Under the pieces are notes generated by a model. That model had not been told where the DNA came from and ran no database searches. It was given only the letters and a program-made list of their open reading frames with translations. The translations under genes were made by a program, and so were the position numbers. Source: Chondrus crispus (lineage: Eukaryota > Rhodophyta > Florideophyceae > Gigartinales > Gigartinaceae). Taken from it: 41,611 nucleotides of DNA. Within the stretch, counting starts at the first letter, position 1; every line of letters starts with the position of its first letter. The stretch lies in NCBI RefSeq assembly GCF_000350225.1, contig NW_005178839.1:6766-48376 (forward strand). The letters are read 5' to 3'. Below are positions 27,946-36,130 of this stretch, piece by piece.

Positions 27946-29265
27946 ATGGATTTCGCGCTCGGGCTTCTCGCCCGCGTGTCCGAGGGGCAGAAGAAGGCGG
28001 CTGCGGCCGAGAAGCGACGCGCGGCTGCGGAGGCGGCGGCGCGGCGGCGCGCCGCCGATGAGCGCGCGCAGCGCGACAGGGAGCGCGCGCAGCAGGGCGT
28101 CAACCGCCTGATGGCGCGCAGCGGGCCCAAGCCGCGCATCCCCAGGCGTCGCTCCACGCCCAAGAAGACCGCCACCGCCGCTAAGAGGGCCGTCACCCCC
28201 GAGGAGGCCGCCACCCGCTTGCGCGCCGCGTCCGCGCAGAGGTCCGCGCGCGAGGTCGCACGAGAGAGGCAGAGGAAGAACACGGGCCCGCCGAAGCCCA
28301 TGAAGGGCATGCAGTTTGTGGAAAGGCGGGATAAGAAGAAGGAGATTAACGTGCCCCATACGAGCGACTATTCGGACTTGTTTGGAGATGATTATCTCGT
28401 GGGTATTGACTTGAAGTGCGTCACGAAGATGAAGGAGGAGTCGGCAAAGGCTGCAAAGGAGGCGGAGAAGATTCACGCAGAGCATGAGGCCCAACGGCAA
28501 AAACGCTTGAAGGAGGCTGAGGAAATTGCAAGGGAGGCGGCCGAAATGAAGCGCAGGGGAGTCAACCAAAAGGAAACGAACGTGTGGCGTCTGAAGGCTA
28601 CAGAAAAGGACTGGGTTGCTGTTGACATTCCTACGAATGCCCTCACCCCGAGCGAGAGAGCGCATCTGAAAGCAAGTTCGTCCTCCGCACAACCATCGCG
28701 TTTGGGTGTCGCGTCTAACAGTGGCATCACCAAAGTCTCCAAAGCGAAACGAGAAGCACTTGGCGCAGCCGAAATAGCCAAGAAGAAGGCAGCGTTAAGG
28801 CAGTCAATTCTTGCGGCAACGGGTGGTGCTAAGCCAGCGAGAACGAACCGTGTACGGTCCGTGAGCAGCTCTCCTGAAAGAAGACCTATGCCGTCTGGAA
28901 AGCGAAAGAGAGCACTGGATGATGATCGACGCAGTCTTGATCGGCGATCCGGAGATAGACGTCCTGCCGAGCGTCGTTTAGTGTCCGACCGCAAATACGA
29001 CCGATCTGCGAGGGACGACCGGAGACCAAAGAAGCCACGTTATGATGATCGAAGCATGGGATACAATAGCGAGGAATGGGGCGACGAATTAGATGGCGAC
29101 GATGACGACAACGACGAGGACTTGTTCGGTATCGAAGCTCTGGATAGGGAGGAGGAAGAAAGTGCTCGTCTGGCCGCCATTGAAGATCGACGAGAGTTAA
29201 GACTCGACGCTCAACGGAGGAAGGAAAAGAAGCGACGACGAGAGGAGTACGAAAGACGTCGCTGA
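27946..29265 (+). CDS. SPT2: SPT2-like chromatin protein
   Basis: 439 residues. SPT2 proteins bind H3-H4 during transcription and help keep nucleosomes in place. The N-terminal third is an Ala/Arg/Lys-rich coil (KKAAAAEKRRAAAEAAARRR), the middle has HTSDYSDLFGDDYL and a second charged coil (about 190-235), and the C-terminus has an acidic patch (GDDDDNDEDLFGIEALDREE) followed by EESARLAAIEDRRELRLD and a basic end (RRKEKKRRREEYERRR). That acidic-to-basic end corresponds to the conserved SPT2 histone-binding domain, where the pattern EEAxSxRLxxxED occurs. A family member of about 430-680 residues is usual. The start MDFALGLLARV is the first ATG after the leader. The assignment rests mainly on the C-terminal pattern. 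Confidence 0.72.
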   Translation: MDFALGLLARVSEGQKKAAAAEKRRAAAEAAARRRAADERAQRDRERAQQGVNRLMARSGPKPRIPRRRSTPKKTATAAKRAVTPEEAATRLRAASAQRSAREVARERQRKNTGPPKPMKGMQFVERRDKKKEINVPHTSDYSDLFGDDYLVGIDLKCVTKMKEESAKAAKEAEKIHAEHEAQRQKRLKEAEEIAREAAEMKRRGVNQKETNVWRLKATEKDWVAVDIPTNALTPSERAHLKASSSSAQPSRLGVASNSGITKVSKAKREALGAAEIAKKKAALRQSILAATGGAKPARTNRVRSVSSSPERRPMPSGKRKRALDDDRRSLDRRSGDRRPAERRLVSDRKYDRSARDDRRPKKPRYDDRSMGYNSEEWGDELDGDDDDNDEDLFGIEALDREEEESARLAAIEDRRELRLDAQRRKEKKRRREEYERRR

Positions 29266-29637
29266 TAGAGAGGACGCTTGAGATATGCGAGTAGGCGGCT
29301 CCCAGTTTGCCCATTTGATAGTTGTAGGTAGTGAATTTCAGGAGGATGAACTGCAGCTTTACATTGACTGTCACAATGTCGAGCCTTCCCGGACGTCTGT
29401 AGAGGAAGAAAAAGGCTATCTCAAACACCTGGGTGAGACAGAGTTGAAGGCTGAACGAAAGCGCTCAAGGGAAGGTTACCAGCATGTGGGGAATTAGCCC
29501 ACGTCTTTGCAATGTCGTAGCCGACGCAGGGTTCTATGATACTGTAGAAGTAGATTTTTATAAACACGACAAGACCAGTTATTCCTGAGGATTCTCCCGA
29601 AGAGTGAACCAATGCAATTAGCATGACAAGGGGCCTC
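29266..29637. other. Convergent 3' spacer between SPT2 and the THUMP gene
   Basis: 372 bases between facing gene ends. TACTGTA occurs at 29540-29546. No gene or structured RNA seen. Confidence 0.6.
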
Positions 29638-30984
29638 CTATGTATTTGCATCTCTGGTCCCAGATCCGGATTGCGCACCGTCTGCTGTGTTAGTGCCCTC
29701 CGGGGGGGCTGTCGCCGGAGCAGCTTCATTACCACTTGAAAGTTTTGCTTTAACCCCAATCGTAGTATTGGTTTTCGGAGTGGTAGGGTGGCTCTGATCT
29801 GCGGGTGCTTGGTTTGAAGATTCAGGGGCTAGCTTCGGACTTCTACTTCTGCCTTCCGTGTGCGGATTCTCCATCCCATCCGCTTCTTTTTTCAAACCTT
29901 CTACATTCTGGGGCGCAAGTACAGAGTTTTCAGTGTCATTTGCAGCACCACTTTCGCTGGCGATACCTTTAGAGGCTTCTGTGGCATTCAAAAGGCTTTT
30001 CTCCTTATCTTGTTTCTCCTTTTCCTCCTTCGGTTTTGAGGGACACGCGGCTTCTCTCAGATTCATTTTTGCAAGTTGGTAGTAGTGCCTGAAAGTCCCG
30101 ATGCAGCATGACGTCTTCATAACCTCGACTATTAAGGTGACATCAGGAGAAGTTAAATTAACCTTATATCGCGGTTCGCACTCCTCAATTGCTTTTGCGA
30201 TAACTTTTATAAATTCCTCTCGGTGTGCGCTCGTGTTCAGTCTTGACCTGAATGATATAGCATAGGAAACAGGTTTGCCTTCTGCCACCATAGGCGGGAA
30301 ATGCTTCTTGACAATCTCCACTGCGGCTTTCGCGGCATCTTCCGGCTTCGCATAGCAAGTGCTGTGGATAGGCATAATTCGGATGCAATGCCTCGAATTT
30401 GGCGACCCAGAAGCACGTGCATCCTTCAGTGCACACTCTACTACATTCTCTAAGTCAACGTGGGGTCGATTGATTTGAATAAAGATGCATCCGTTGACTC
30501 CGCCATCAATGCGAGTGAAAAGTCTTTGCTTGGGGTCTCGAATCTCTTTTAGCTCAGCCTGTAAAGCCTTTGAGAGATCTTCTTCTCCATTTTCAGAGTT
30601 TCCTTTAATCCCCTCTTCTTCTTTTTTCTTTGTGTCTCCTTTCGTCCCTTCTCCCTCTTTGTTCTCAGAGTCTCCTTTCGTCCCTTCTCCCTCCTTCTTT
30701 TCCGGGGCTTCTTTTTGGTTTTCACCGCCACTATGGTGCGCGGCTGCAGAAATATCATCCGCTTTCCCTTCGCCACTGTTCTCGCAATACTTCCCAAGCA
30801 TGATGACGGCCTCCCGGAATGCGTGGTTTTCATGACGAGGAGTGCAACTGATGAGAATTCCTTGCAGCCCGTATCCCAGATCCTTTCGGTGTTGCGTCGA
30901 GTTTATGGTCCTGCGAAACTTGTTGCGGTCGTGGCGATTACGGTTGCCATTGCGCCTTCGTTTCTTTCCAACGTCTCCACCCAT
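29638..30984 (-). CDS. THUMPD1: THUMPD1/Tan1-like tRNA acetylation adaptor
   Basis: 448 residues. THUMPD1 (yeast Tan1) binds tRNA and helps NAT10/Kre33 make N4-acetylcytidine at position 12. The N-terminus is basic (KKRRRNGNRNRHDRNKFRR), then LGYGLQGILISCTPRHENHAFREAV is the conserved first block. The THUMP domain covers about 150-320: CIRIMPIHSTCYAKPEDAAK, ISFRSRLNTSAHREEFIKVI, YKVNLTSPDVTLIVEVMKTS and CCIGTFRHYYQLAKMNLREA. An acidic-basic insert at 70-140 holds three 12-residue repeats (KEGEGTKGDSEN type). The tail beyond 325 is Ser/Pro/Glu-rich and probably disordered. No intron. TACAGTA at 31166-31172 lies about 180 bases upstream of the start. Confidence 0.9.
   Translation of the reverse strand: MGGDVGKKRRRNGNRNRHDRNKFRRTINSTQHRKDLGYGLQGILISCTPRHENHAFREAVIMLGKYCENSGEGKADDISAAAHHSGGENQKEAPEKKEGEGTKGDSENKEGEGTKGDTKKKEEEGIKGNSENGEEDLSKALQAELKEIRDPKQRLFTRIDGGVNGCIFIQINRPHVDLENVVECALKDARASGSPNSRHCIRIMPIHSTCYAKPEDAAKAAVEIVKKHFPPMVAEGKPVSYAISFRSRLNTSAHREEFIKVIAKAIEECEPRYKVNLTSPDVTLIVEVMKTSCCIGTFRHYYQLAKMNLREAACPSKPKEEKEKQDKEKSLLNATEASKGIASESGAANDTENSVLAPQNVEGLKKEADGMENPHTEGRSRSPKLAPESSNQAPADQSHPTTPKTNTTIGVKAKLSSGNEAAPATAPPEGTNTADGAQSGSGTRDANT
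30589..30696 (-). repeat. Three 36-bp tandem repeats inside the THUMP gene
   Basis: The units code KEGEGTKGDSEN, KEGEGTKGDTKK and KEEEGIKGNSEN, residues 97-132 of the protein. The repeat keeps the reading frame and sits in a low-complexity linker, so copy number may vary between strains. At DNA level the plus strand reads as CT-rich TTTCTTTGTGTCTCCTTTCG-like units. Confidence 0.8.
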
Positions 30985-31884
30985 GTCTTCTCGCGATCCT
31001 GAACGTCTGAATTCTCAACTAGTTTTGGAGATGAGCGAAGGAGCTCAGACCAGTTACACACGATGGCTTGCTAAAGTTGTGGTTTGCGTATGGTGACGTC
31101 AAATAGGACCTTTTGGTAAAAGAGGGGGACGACGGAAGCTTGGCCGGAAAGATCAATTTCATCAGTACAGTACCAAGGGTACCTGGTTTCGCTCAAGTAT
31201 ATTTTGATATTATTAAAAAATGACTTTGCTGGCTTCCCGTTTTGCTTCTTGGGGCCCAGTTTATTCGCAGAGTTGTTGCAAGTACCGAAGCTCAGGCGAC
31301 TTAAACTCAATCGAGGTCAAAATCACTGAGGATCAGTAGCCAGACAGCGTCTTTCTTCCCACCGCGGAACAAGCGTTGTACTGTACATCGTTCTCTTCTT
31401 CATTTCGCACACCAGAGAAAATTTCTGTGTTTGAACCCTATTGATCGGCTCACCGACGCCTTTTGTGTTTCCGACAGTACATGGACAGGTTCACGATGAG
31501 CCTGAAGACCCATGTCGTTTATCAAGAAAACGCATTTGTGACTGTACGGGAAAAAGTCGAACCTCGATTGACCGAAGTCTTAAATTCGCCACTTTTGGCT
31601 TACGGGAGTGATCCGGATAGCAACTTAAACTAGCAGTCTAAGCTTCTATGCGCAGTTTCGCCCTAGGCTCCTTCCTACCCATTGTACACCGATGATTTGT
31701 TTGATAAACCAGATCAAAAATGATGAAGTATTGCAGTTGGCCTATCTAAGCTTGTCGTGCCTTTCCAGCAAACGCACCACAGAAAAATGTTCCTACTCTT
31801 CCGTCGTGCTTCATAATGTAGTAGAAACTCAGGAAAAGCAGCGTAACAGAGGTATTGCTCATTTCGAATGGCGATGAGCACTCG
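30985..31884. other. Spacer between the THUMP gene and the YbaK-like gene
   Basis: 900 bases with the THUMP-gene promoter on one side and the 3' side of the YbaK-like gene on the other. TACAGTA at 31166-31172 and TACTGTA at 31379-31385 are present, plus looser variants (GACAGTACATGG, GACTGTACGGG). Frames are short and unrecognised. No gene supported. Confidence 0.5.
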
Positions 31885-32592
31885 TTAGCTTTCTTCAGAT
31901 ATCGCAAAATCAAGGACAACAGGATTGAAGGCAGAGACAAATTCGTCAAGTTCAACACGCCACTTGAGCGACACTTCTCCAGCTCCCAGCCAAAAGGTGG
32001 GGGGATCCAGCTGAGCAATCTGCTTTGCGAGCACGACTGGCATTCTCGTTTTGAGGCCGAGTGGAGTAACAGCGTTAGGCTCGTACCCTGTCACACCAAT
32101 GCAATCTTCAGCAAGCCTGTAGTTGAAGTGGCGAGCGCTGGGGACCTGTAAACCGCGTTCTCCAAAAAGCTTCCGCACAGCATCGCGAAGTGCATCTGAA
32201 TTGATTTTGGTTGAATACGGTACGACGCAGCAAAGAAACTTGGAGCGAAGCACATCATCTGGGTTATGATCACCGTCGTGACGAGTGTTTTGCAATACTA
32301 TCGATTTTGTCAGGTGATGCAAGCTAGCTCCACGTAGCAAGCCGCGTCTTTTCTCGAGTGGCCATGAGTAATACTCGTCAGGGCAACGTGTGAATAGTGT
32401 TTTCGTGAAACCAGCAGCAGTCGCCGCGACCAACACTCGCAGCGCAAACGGATCTGTCGCAGCCTCGGGACGTCTGCTTTTTGAAGACGGAACAAATTTA
32501 CCTGAAGATTCCAGAGCTTCTACCTTGCAAGTCAGTTCCAAAAGAATTTTCTGCGGCTCCAGCTGTTCCGTTGTTGATGATGATTGTGTCAT
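31885..32592 (-). CDS. YbaK/ProX-type aminoacyl-tRNA deacylase-like protein
   Basis: 235 residues. The C-terminal half matches the YbaK/aminoacyl-tRNA editing fold: RSKFLCCVVPYSTKINSDAL, then FNYRLAEDCIGVTGYEPNAV, TPLGLKTRMPVVLAKQIAQL and FWLGAGEVSLKWRVELDEFV, which parallel the family's GxxxGxVxPLG and GaG blocks. Bacterial members hydrolyse mischarged Cys-tRNA(Pro) or Ala-tRNA(Pro) in trans. The N-terminal 60 residues look like a short coiled coil (LEPQKILLELTCKVEALESS) and may be a docking part. The usual catalytic Lys of the family could correspond to the Lys in STKIN, which I infer only from position. Eukaryotic members of this type are poorly studied. It shares a divergent spacer with the helicase gene. 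Confidence 0.75.
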   Translation of the reverse strand: MTQSSSTTEQLEPQKILLELTCKVEALESSGKFVPSSKSRRPEAATDPFALRVLVAATAAGFTKTLFTRCPDEYYSWPLEKRRGLLRGASLHHLTKSIVLQNTRHDGDHNPDDVLRSKFLCCVVPYSTKINSDALRDAVRKLFGERGLQVPSARHFNYRLAEDCIGVTGYEPNAVTPLGLKTRMPVVLAKQIAQLDPPTFWLGAGEVSLKWRVELDEFVSAFNPVVLDFAISEES

Positions 32593-33019
32593 TGTGCAAT
32601 GACCTTATTTTCTTTTGCTCAGGACCAATTGTTCCCTTCTTGCGAAGTCAGACCCTACATACACTTGACGCAAGCAGGGAGAGAAGTCTAATTTGGTAAG
32701 GGTTGATAGTCTCACGGATATCGCACCTTTTCCAACACCCTGTCAGAGCCTCTGCAACCTTAAGATAATACAGTAGAGGCGCACTTGTACTGTTCTGTGC
32801 TGTAGCATTCAACTGTCGGAGCAAGAGTGACGATAGGATAACTCGAGTGTCGATCCCATCACAGCAATGCAACTTTTTGAGCAATAATTTCTATCGTTTC
32901 TTCTTCTCGGTGGTCAATTCAGCGGCGGCGCATTTTGCTCCAAGCAGCCTCTGCCTGGGTTATGTTCGTTAGTACGAAACCTAAGACTCTCACTTCCGAA
33001 ATCACATTGCTGCGACGCC
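32593..33019. promoter_or_regulatory. Divergent promoter of the YbaK-like gene and DDX55
   Basis: 427 bases between head-to-head genes. TACAGTA at 32769-32775 lies near the middle, followed by a looser copy (CTTGTACTGTTC) at about 32785-32797. No TATA box is clear. Confidence 0.4.
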
Positions 33020-34879
33020 ATGGCGACGGCCGGGAAATGGACTGCACTCCAAGGTGCTTCCTTGGATAAGACTATTGAGCAAGCTTTGACAAATACGCTG
33101 TCATTTCCGCGCATGACGCCAGTTCAAGCAGCTGCTATTCCTCCGCTCTTATCTTCGAAGGACGTCTGTGTGGAAGCCGAGACAGGATCTGGGAAAACAC
33201 TCTCCTACCTTGTCCCAATTGCACAAACCGTTCTTTTCGAGAAGCGTGCGAAACCGTCAAGCGCTGTTCGGGCCCTTGTCATCGCGCCGACTCGTGAGTT
33301 GGCTACACAGGTGCATGCAGTTGCCAAGCATCTTTTCGACGCTTTACCTGGTGACCTTGTTCCAGTCCCGCTGATTGGAGGTGGAACAGCGTCTGCAGCG
33401 CCGGACGATTCTTTTCGCGGAGATTTCCGCGTTCTGATTGCCACGCCAGGTCGGCTCGCTGCGGCTCTGAACCAAGGCTTTCTGAATGTTGCAAAACTTG
33501 AAGTTCTCGTCTTAGACGAAGCAGACCGGCTGCTGGATATGGGGTTTTCAGTAACGCTCACGGACATTTTAACACGATTGCCTCGTCAAAGAAGAACAGG
33601 AATCTATTCGGCCACTCAGACTGCGGAGGTAGAAGCGCTTGCTCGCGCTGGGCTGAGAAACCCGGTCAGGGTCGCCATCAAAGTACATATGCGCAATGGA
33701 ACCGGGCAAGATGGTGATTCCAAATCTACAGCGAAGCGGCAGCGAACGCCTGCCTCCTTGCAATGCCGGTACCATATTGTTTCGCCTCGCGAAAAACTTG
33801 CGCACATGGCATATCTTCTGGCCAGTCACCCACAACAAAAATTTATCGTGTATCTCATGACATGTGCGTTTGTGGACTATTTCCTTCGGCTACCTCTCGC
33901 CGAGATACTAGAGGTCGCGAGCAAAGATGTCACGTCCTCTGAAGAATCGCTATCCCCTTCCCCGAGGCCAATCTGCGCACTGCATGGCAAAATGTCCCAA
34001 GCCAAACGCGAAAGAGCCATGTTGAAGTTTGCTTCATCGAAGAATGGCGTCTTACTATGCACCGACGTCGCTGCGCGAGGCATTGATATTCCGGATGTGG
34101 ACTGGGTTCTCCAGTTCGACCCTCCACAGGACCCTGACGCTTACATCCACCGAGTTGGACGCACTGCCCGACTTGGCCGTGAGGGAAATGCACTACTGTT
34201 TCTAGCCCCGTCGGAAGACACATACGCCGATTTCCTTTTCGTGCGAAGATGCCCAGTTTCGAAATTTAGCGAATTGGGGATATCACCAAGTCCGTTGAAT
34301 ACGAGAGACCTCACCACCCGTGTAGCAGAAGTAGTCCGAAAGGCGACGTTAGGAGACCGTACCATTCTGGAAGCGTCTGAAGCCGCATTTTTGTCATACA
34401 TCCGTGCATACAAAGAACACAAATGCGGCTACATTCTTAAGATGGATGATATTGACATTAGCAGTATTATTGACTCATTTGGCTTACTCCGATTGCCCAG
34501 GTTTTATGAGTTTAAGCGGCTGCGATCAAAGATTGCGTTCAAGAAGGACGAAAGCATCACCATTCGCGATATACCTTACAAAGACAAGACTCGAGAGCGC
34601 CACCGCCAAGAAAAAATCAAGGTGGCCGTAGCGAATAGGGCAGAACGTCGCCAGGCACTCCATGCGAAGAGCAAGAAAGGAAAAAAGAGGAAGAATCGAA
34701 AAACCAATGGCGATGATTTGGTCCCTAAAAAACAACGAGACCAAGCAGTTGAGCGGGTAGAAGAGGAGGAAGAAGATTTTAGTTTGGAAGCTTCGCAGCT
34801 TCGGAAGGTCAAAAGAGGAAAGCTTTCTCAACTTAAATTTGACGAATCAAGGGGCTACGACGTTGACTTGGCAGAGTGA
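33020..34879 (+). CDS. DDX55: DEAD-box RNA helicase of the DDX55/Spb4 type
   Basis: 619 residues; ATP-dependent RNA helicase needed for 60S ribosomal subunit assembly in the nucleolus. Motifs: Q-motif FPRMTPVQAAAIP (29-41), motif I AETGSGKT (53-60), Ia PTRELATQ (90-97), Ib ATPGRL (141-146), DEAD (166-169), SAT (197-199), and in the second domain the Asp-Val-Ala-Ala-Arg-Gly-Ile-Asp-Ile-Pro motif V and HRVGRTARLGREG motif VI. After the core come the DDX55/Spb4-type extension (FLSYIRAYKEHKCGYILKMD) and a Lys-rich tail (AKSKKGKKRKNRK). The last 40 residues, ERVEEEEEDFSLEASQLRK and on, recur as a diverged copy downstream. The start ATG has a good context (GCCATGG). No intron is required. Confidence 0.95.
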   Translation: MATAGKWTALQGASLDKTIEQALTNTLSFPRMTPVQAAAIPPLLSSKDVCVEAETGSGKTLSYLVPIAQTVLFEKRAKPSSAVRALVIAPTRELATQVHAVAKHLFDALPGDLVPVPLIGGGTASAAPDDSFRGDFRVLIATPGRLAAALNQGFLNVAKLEVLVLDEADRLLDMGFSVTLTDILTRLPRQRRTGIYSATQTAEVEALARAGLRNPVRVAIKVHMRNGTGQDGDSKSTAKRQRTPASLQCRYHIVSPREKLAHMAYLLASHPQQKFIVYLMTCAFVDYFLRLPLAEILEVASKDVTSSEESLSPSPRPICALHGKMSQAKRERAMLKFASSKNGVLLCTDVAARGIDIPDVDWVLQFDPPQDPDAYIHRVGRTARLGREGNALLFLAPSEDTYADFLFVRRCPVSKFSELGISPSPLNTRDLTTRVAEVVRKATLGDRTILEASEAAFLSYIRAYKEHKCGYILKMDDIDISSIIDSFGLLRLPRFYEFKRLRSKIAFKKDESITIRDIPYKDKTRERHRQEKIKVAVANRAERRQALHAKSKKGKKRKNRKTNGDDLVPKKQRDQAVERVEEEEEDFSLEASQLRKVKRGKLSQLKFDESRGYDVDLAE

Positions 34880-34920
34880 TTACTTGGCACTGCATCGTGA
34901 GAGAGAGAGAGTAGGAGGAT

Positions 34921-35040
34921 CAGCGGGTTGAAGAGGAAGAAGAAGATTTTAGCTTGGAAGCTTTGCAGCGTCGCAAAGTTAAACGAGACAAGCTTTCGGA
35001 ACTCAAGTTTGACGAAGCGACAGGCTACGACGTTGAATGA
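34921..35040 (+). pseudogene. Diverged duplicate of the DDX55 C-terminal coding tail
   Basis: These 120 bases repeat the end of the helicase gene (34748-34867 region). Read in frame, they give QRVEEEEEDFSLEALQRRKV, then KRDKLSELKFDEATGYDVE, then TGA, with no internal stop. Comparing 39 codons by eye, about ten differ only silently and about eight change the residue, most of them mildly. That pattern suggests the copy was read as protein for some time. A possible donor (CGG|GTAGAA, GT at 34757) and acceptor (GGATCAG ending 34923) would join it in frame to the helicase as an alternative ending, but the acceptor has a poor pyrimidine tract. It is otherwise a broken tandem duplicate. Confidence 0.7.
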
Positions 35041-35077
35041 GAAAGCGAAAATCAATACACATTGTGCCACGAGTGCT

Positions 35078-36130
35078 TCACTTCTTGTTGACGGGGTTCT
35101 CGTGATGGCTGCCGTATTCGCTCCAGCTCCCATCATACACAGCCGCATCGAAACCGAGCTCGTAAAGTGCAACGCAATCGATCGCTGCTGTGACACCACT
35201 CCCACATGTTAGTGCAATGGGTGATTTTGTCAGAATGCTGTTGTCAATGCCGTTCTCTGCCAGTACGGTCCGAAGCTCAGACACTGATAAAAGCTTGCCA
35301 TCTGCGCTTGTAAGCTGGTCGCACGGCTGAGAAAACGAGCCAGGCATGTGCCCGCCCATGAGCCCTTCCCTGGGCTCTGGAGCAGTGCCTTCAAAGCGGC
35401 CCTTGGACCGGGCATCAATGATGACACCACTGTTTTCTTTGATTAGTGTGTGCATATCTTGCATTGATTTGACTAATTGCTCATTTTTCGTCGCCACCAT
35501 CGGCGTTTCAGTTTCTATAAGCGGCTCCATCGTGGGTGCGGGTGGTCCAGTTGCAACCTCGTGGCCCTCTGCTTTCCAACTTTCAAGACCTCCATTTAGA
35601 AGGAATACGTCATTCTTCCCGAAGACGCGGAACATCCACCATGCGCGCGCGGCCCCCACAAAGCCCTTTTTCGCGTAAATAACAACCGGCACGTTTCTCC
35701 GGATTCCAAGTTTGGTGACAGCGTCTGTGAAGTCCTCTGGCGAAGGCAGCATGTGAGGTAGATCGCTGTTTAGGTCCGCAAGACCCGGGCCATCAATGTC
35801 AAACCGCCGAGCGCCTTCTCACCAATTGTAACGAGAGAGATTGTCAGCATAAGTTCGCGTGATGCTTCAGATAATTCAGAATATTACTGCGGCCCCGAAC
35901 GCACCCGGTATGCGCTCGTCGATAAATTCGGTATTTGGGTCACGGTTTAGCTTTGGCATGTACCAAGACGCATCTAGAATTGATACATGCGGCATGCGCC
36001 TCAGGACCCATGCCGGATCTACGAGTGCTGAGGGACGAGCAGACACTCGTCTTGCTTGTCCGAAGAGGCGTGTATGCTGAAGTCCAAGAAATCGTGGTAT
36101 TTGCGCGAAAAGCGCAAGTGCCCACCTCAT
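35078..36130 (-). CDS. MPST: 3-mercaptopyruvate/thiosulfate sulfurtransferase, two exons
   Basis: Two-rhodanese-domain enzyme that moves sulfur from 3-mercaptopyruvate or thiosulfate to thiol or cyanide acceptors. Encoded as join(35078..35814, 35905..36130) on the minus strand, 320 residues. The 90-nt intron (donor GTGCGT at 35904, acceptor GAGAAG ending 35815) rebuilds RIPGARRFDIDG, the conserved link in the first domain. Visible blocks are SALVDPAWVLR, ILDASWYMPKLNRDP, LPHMLPSPEDF, VVIYAKKG (no catalytic Cys in domain 1, as usual) and the active loop LTCGSGVTA in domain 2 with Cys279. The frame is open upstream to 36244 but begins with TTG; the ATG at 36130 gives an Arg-rich start (MRWALALFAQIPRFLGL) that resembles a mitochondrial presequence. 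Confidence 0.93.
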
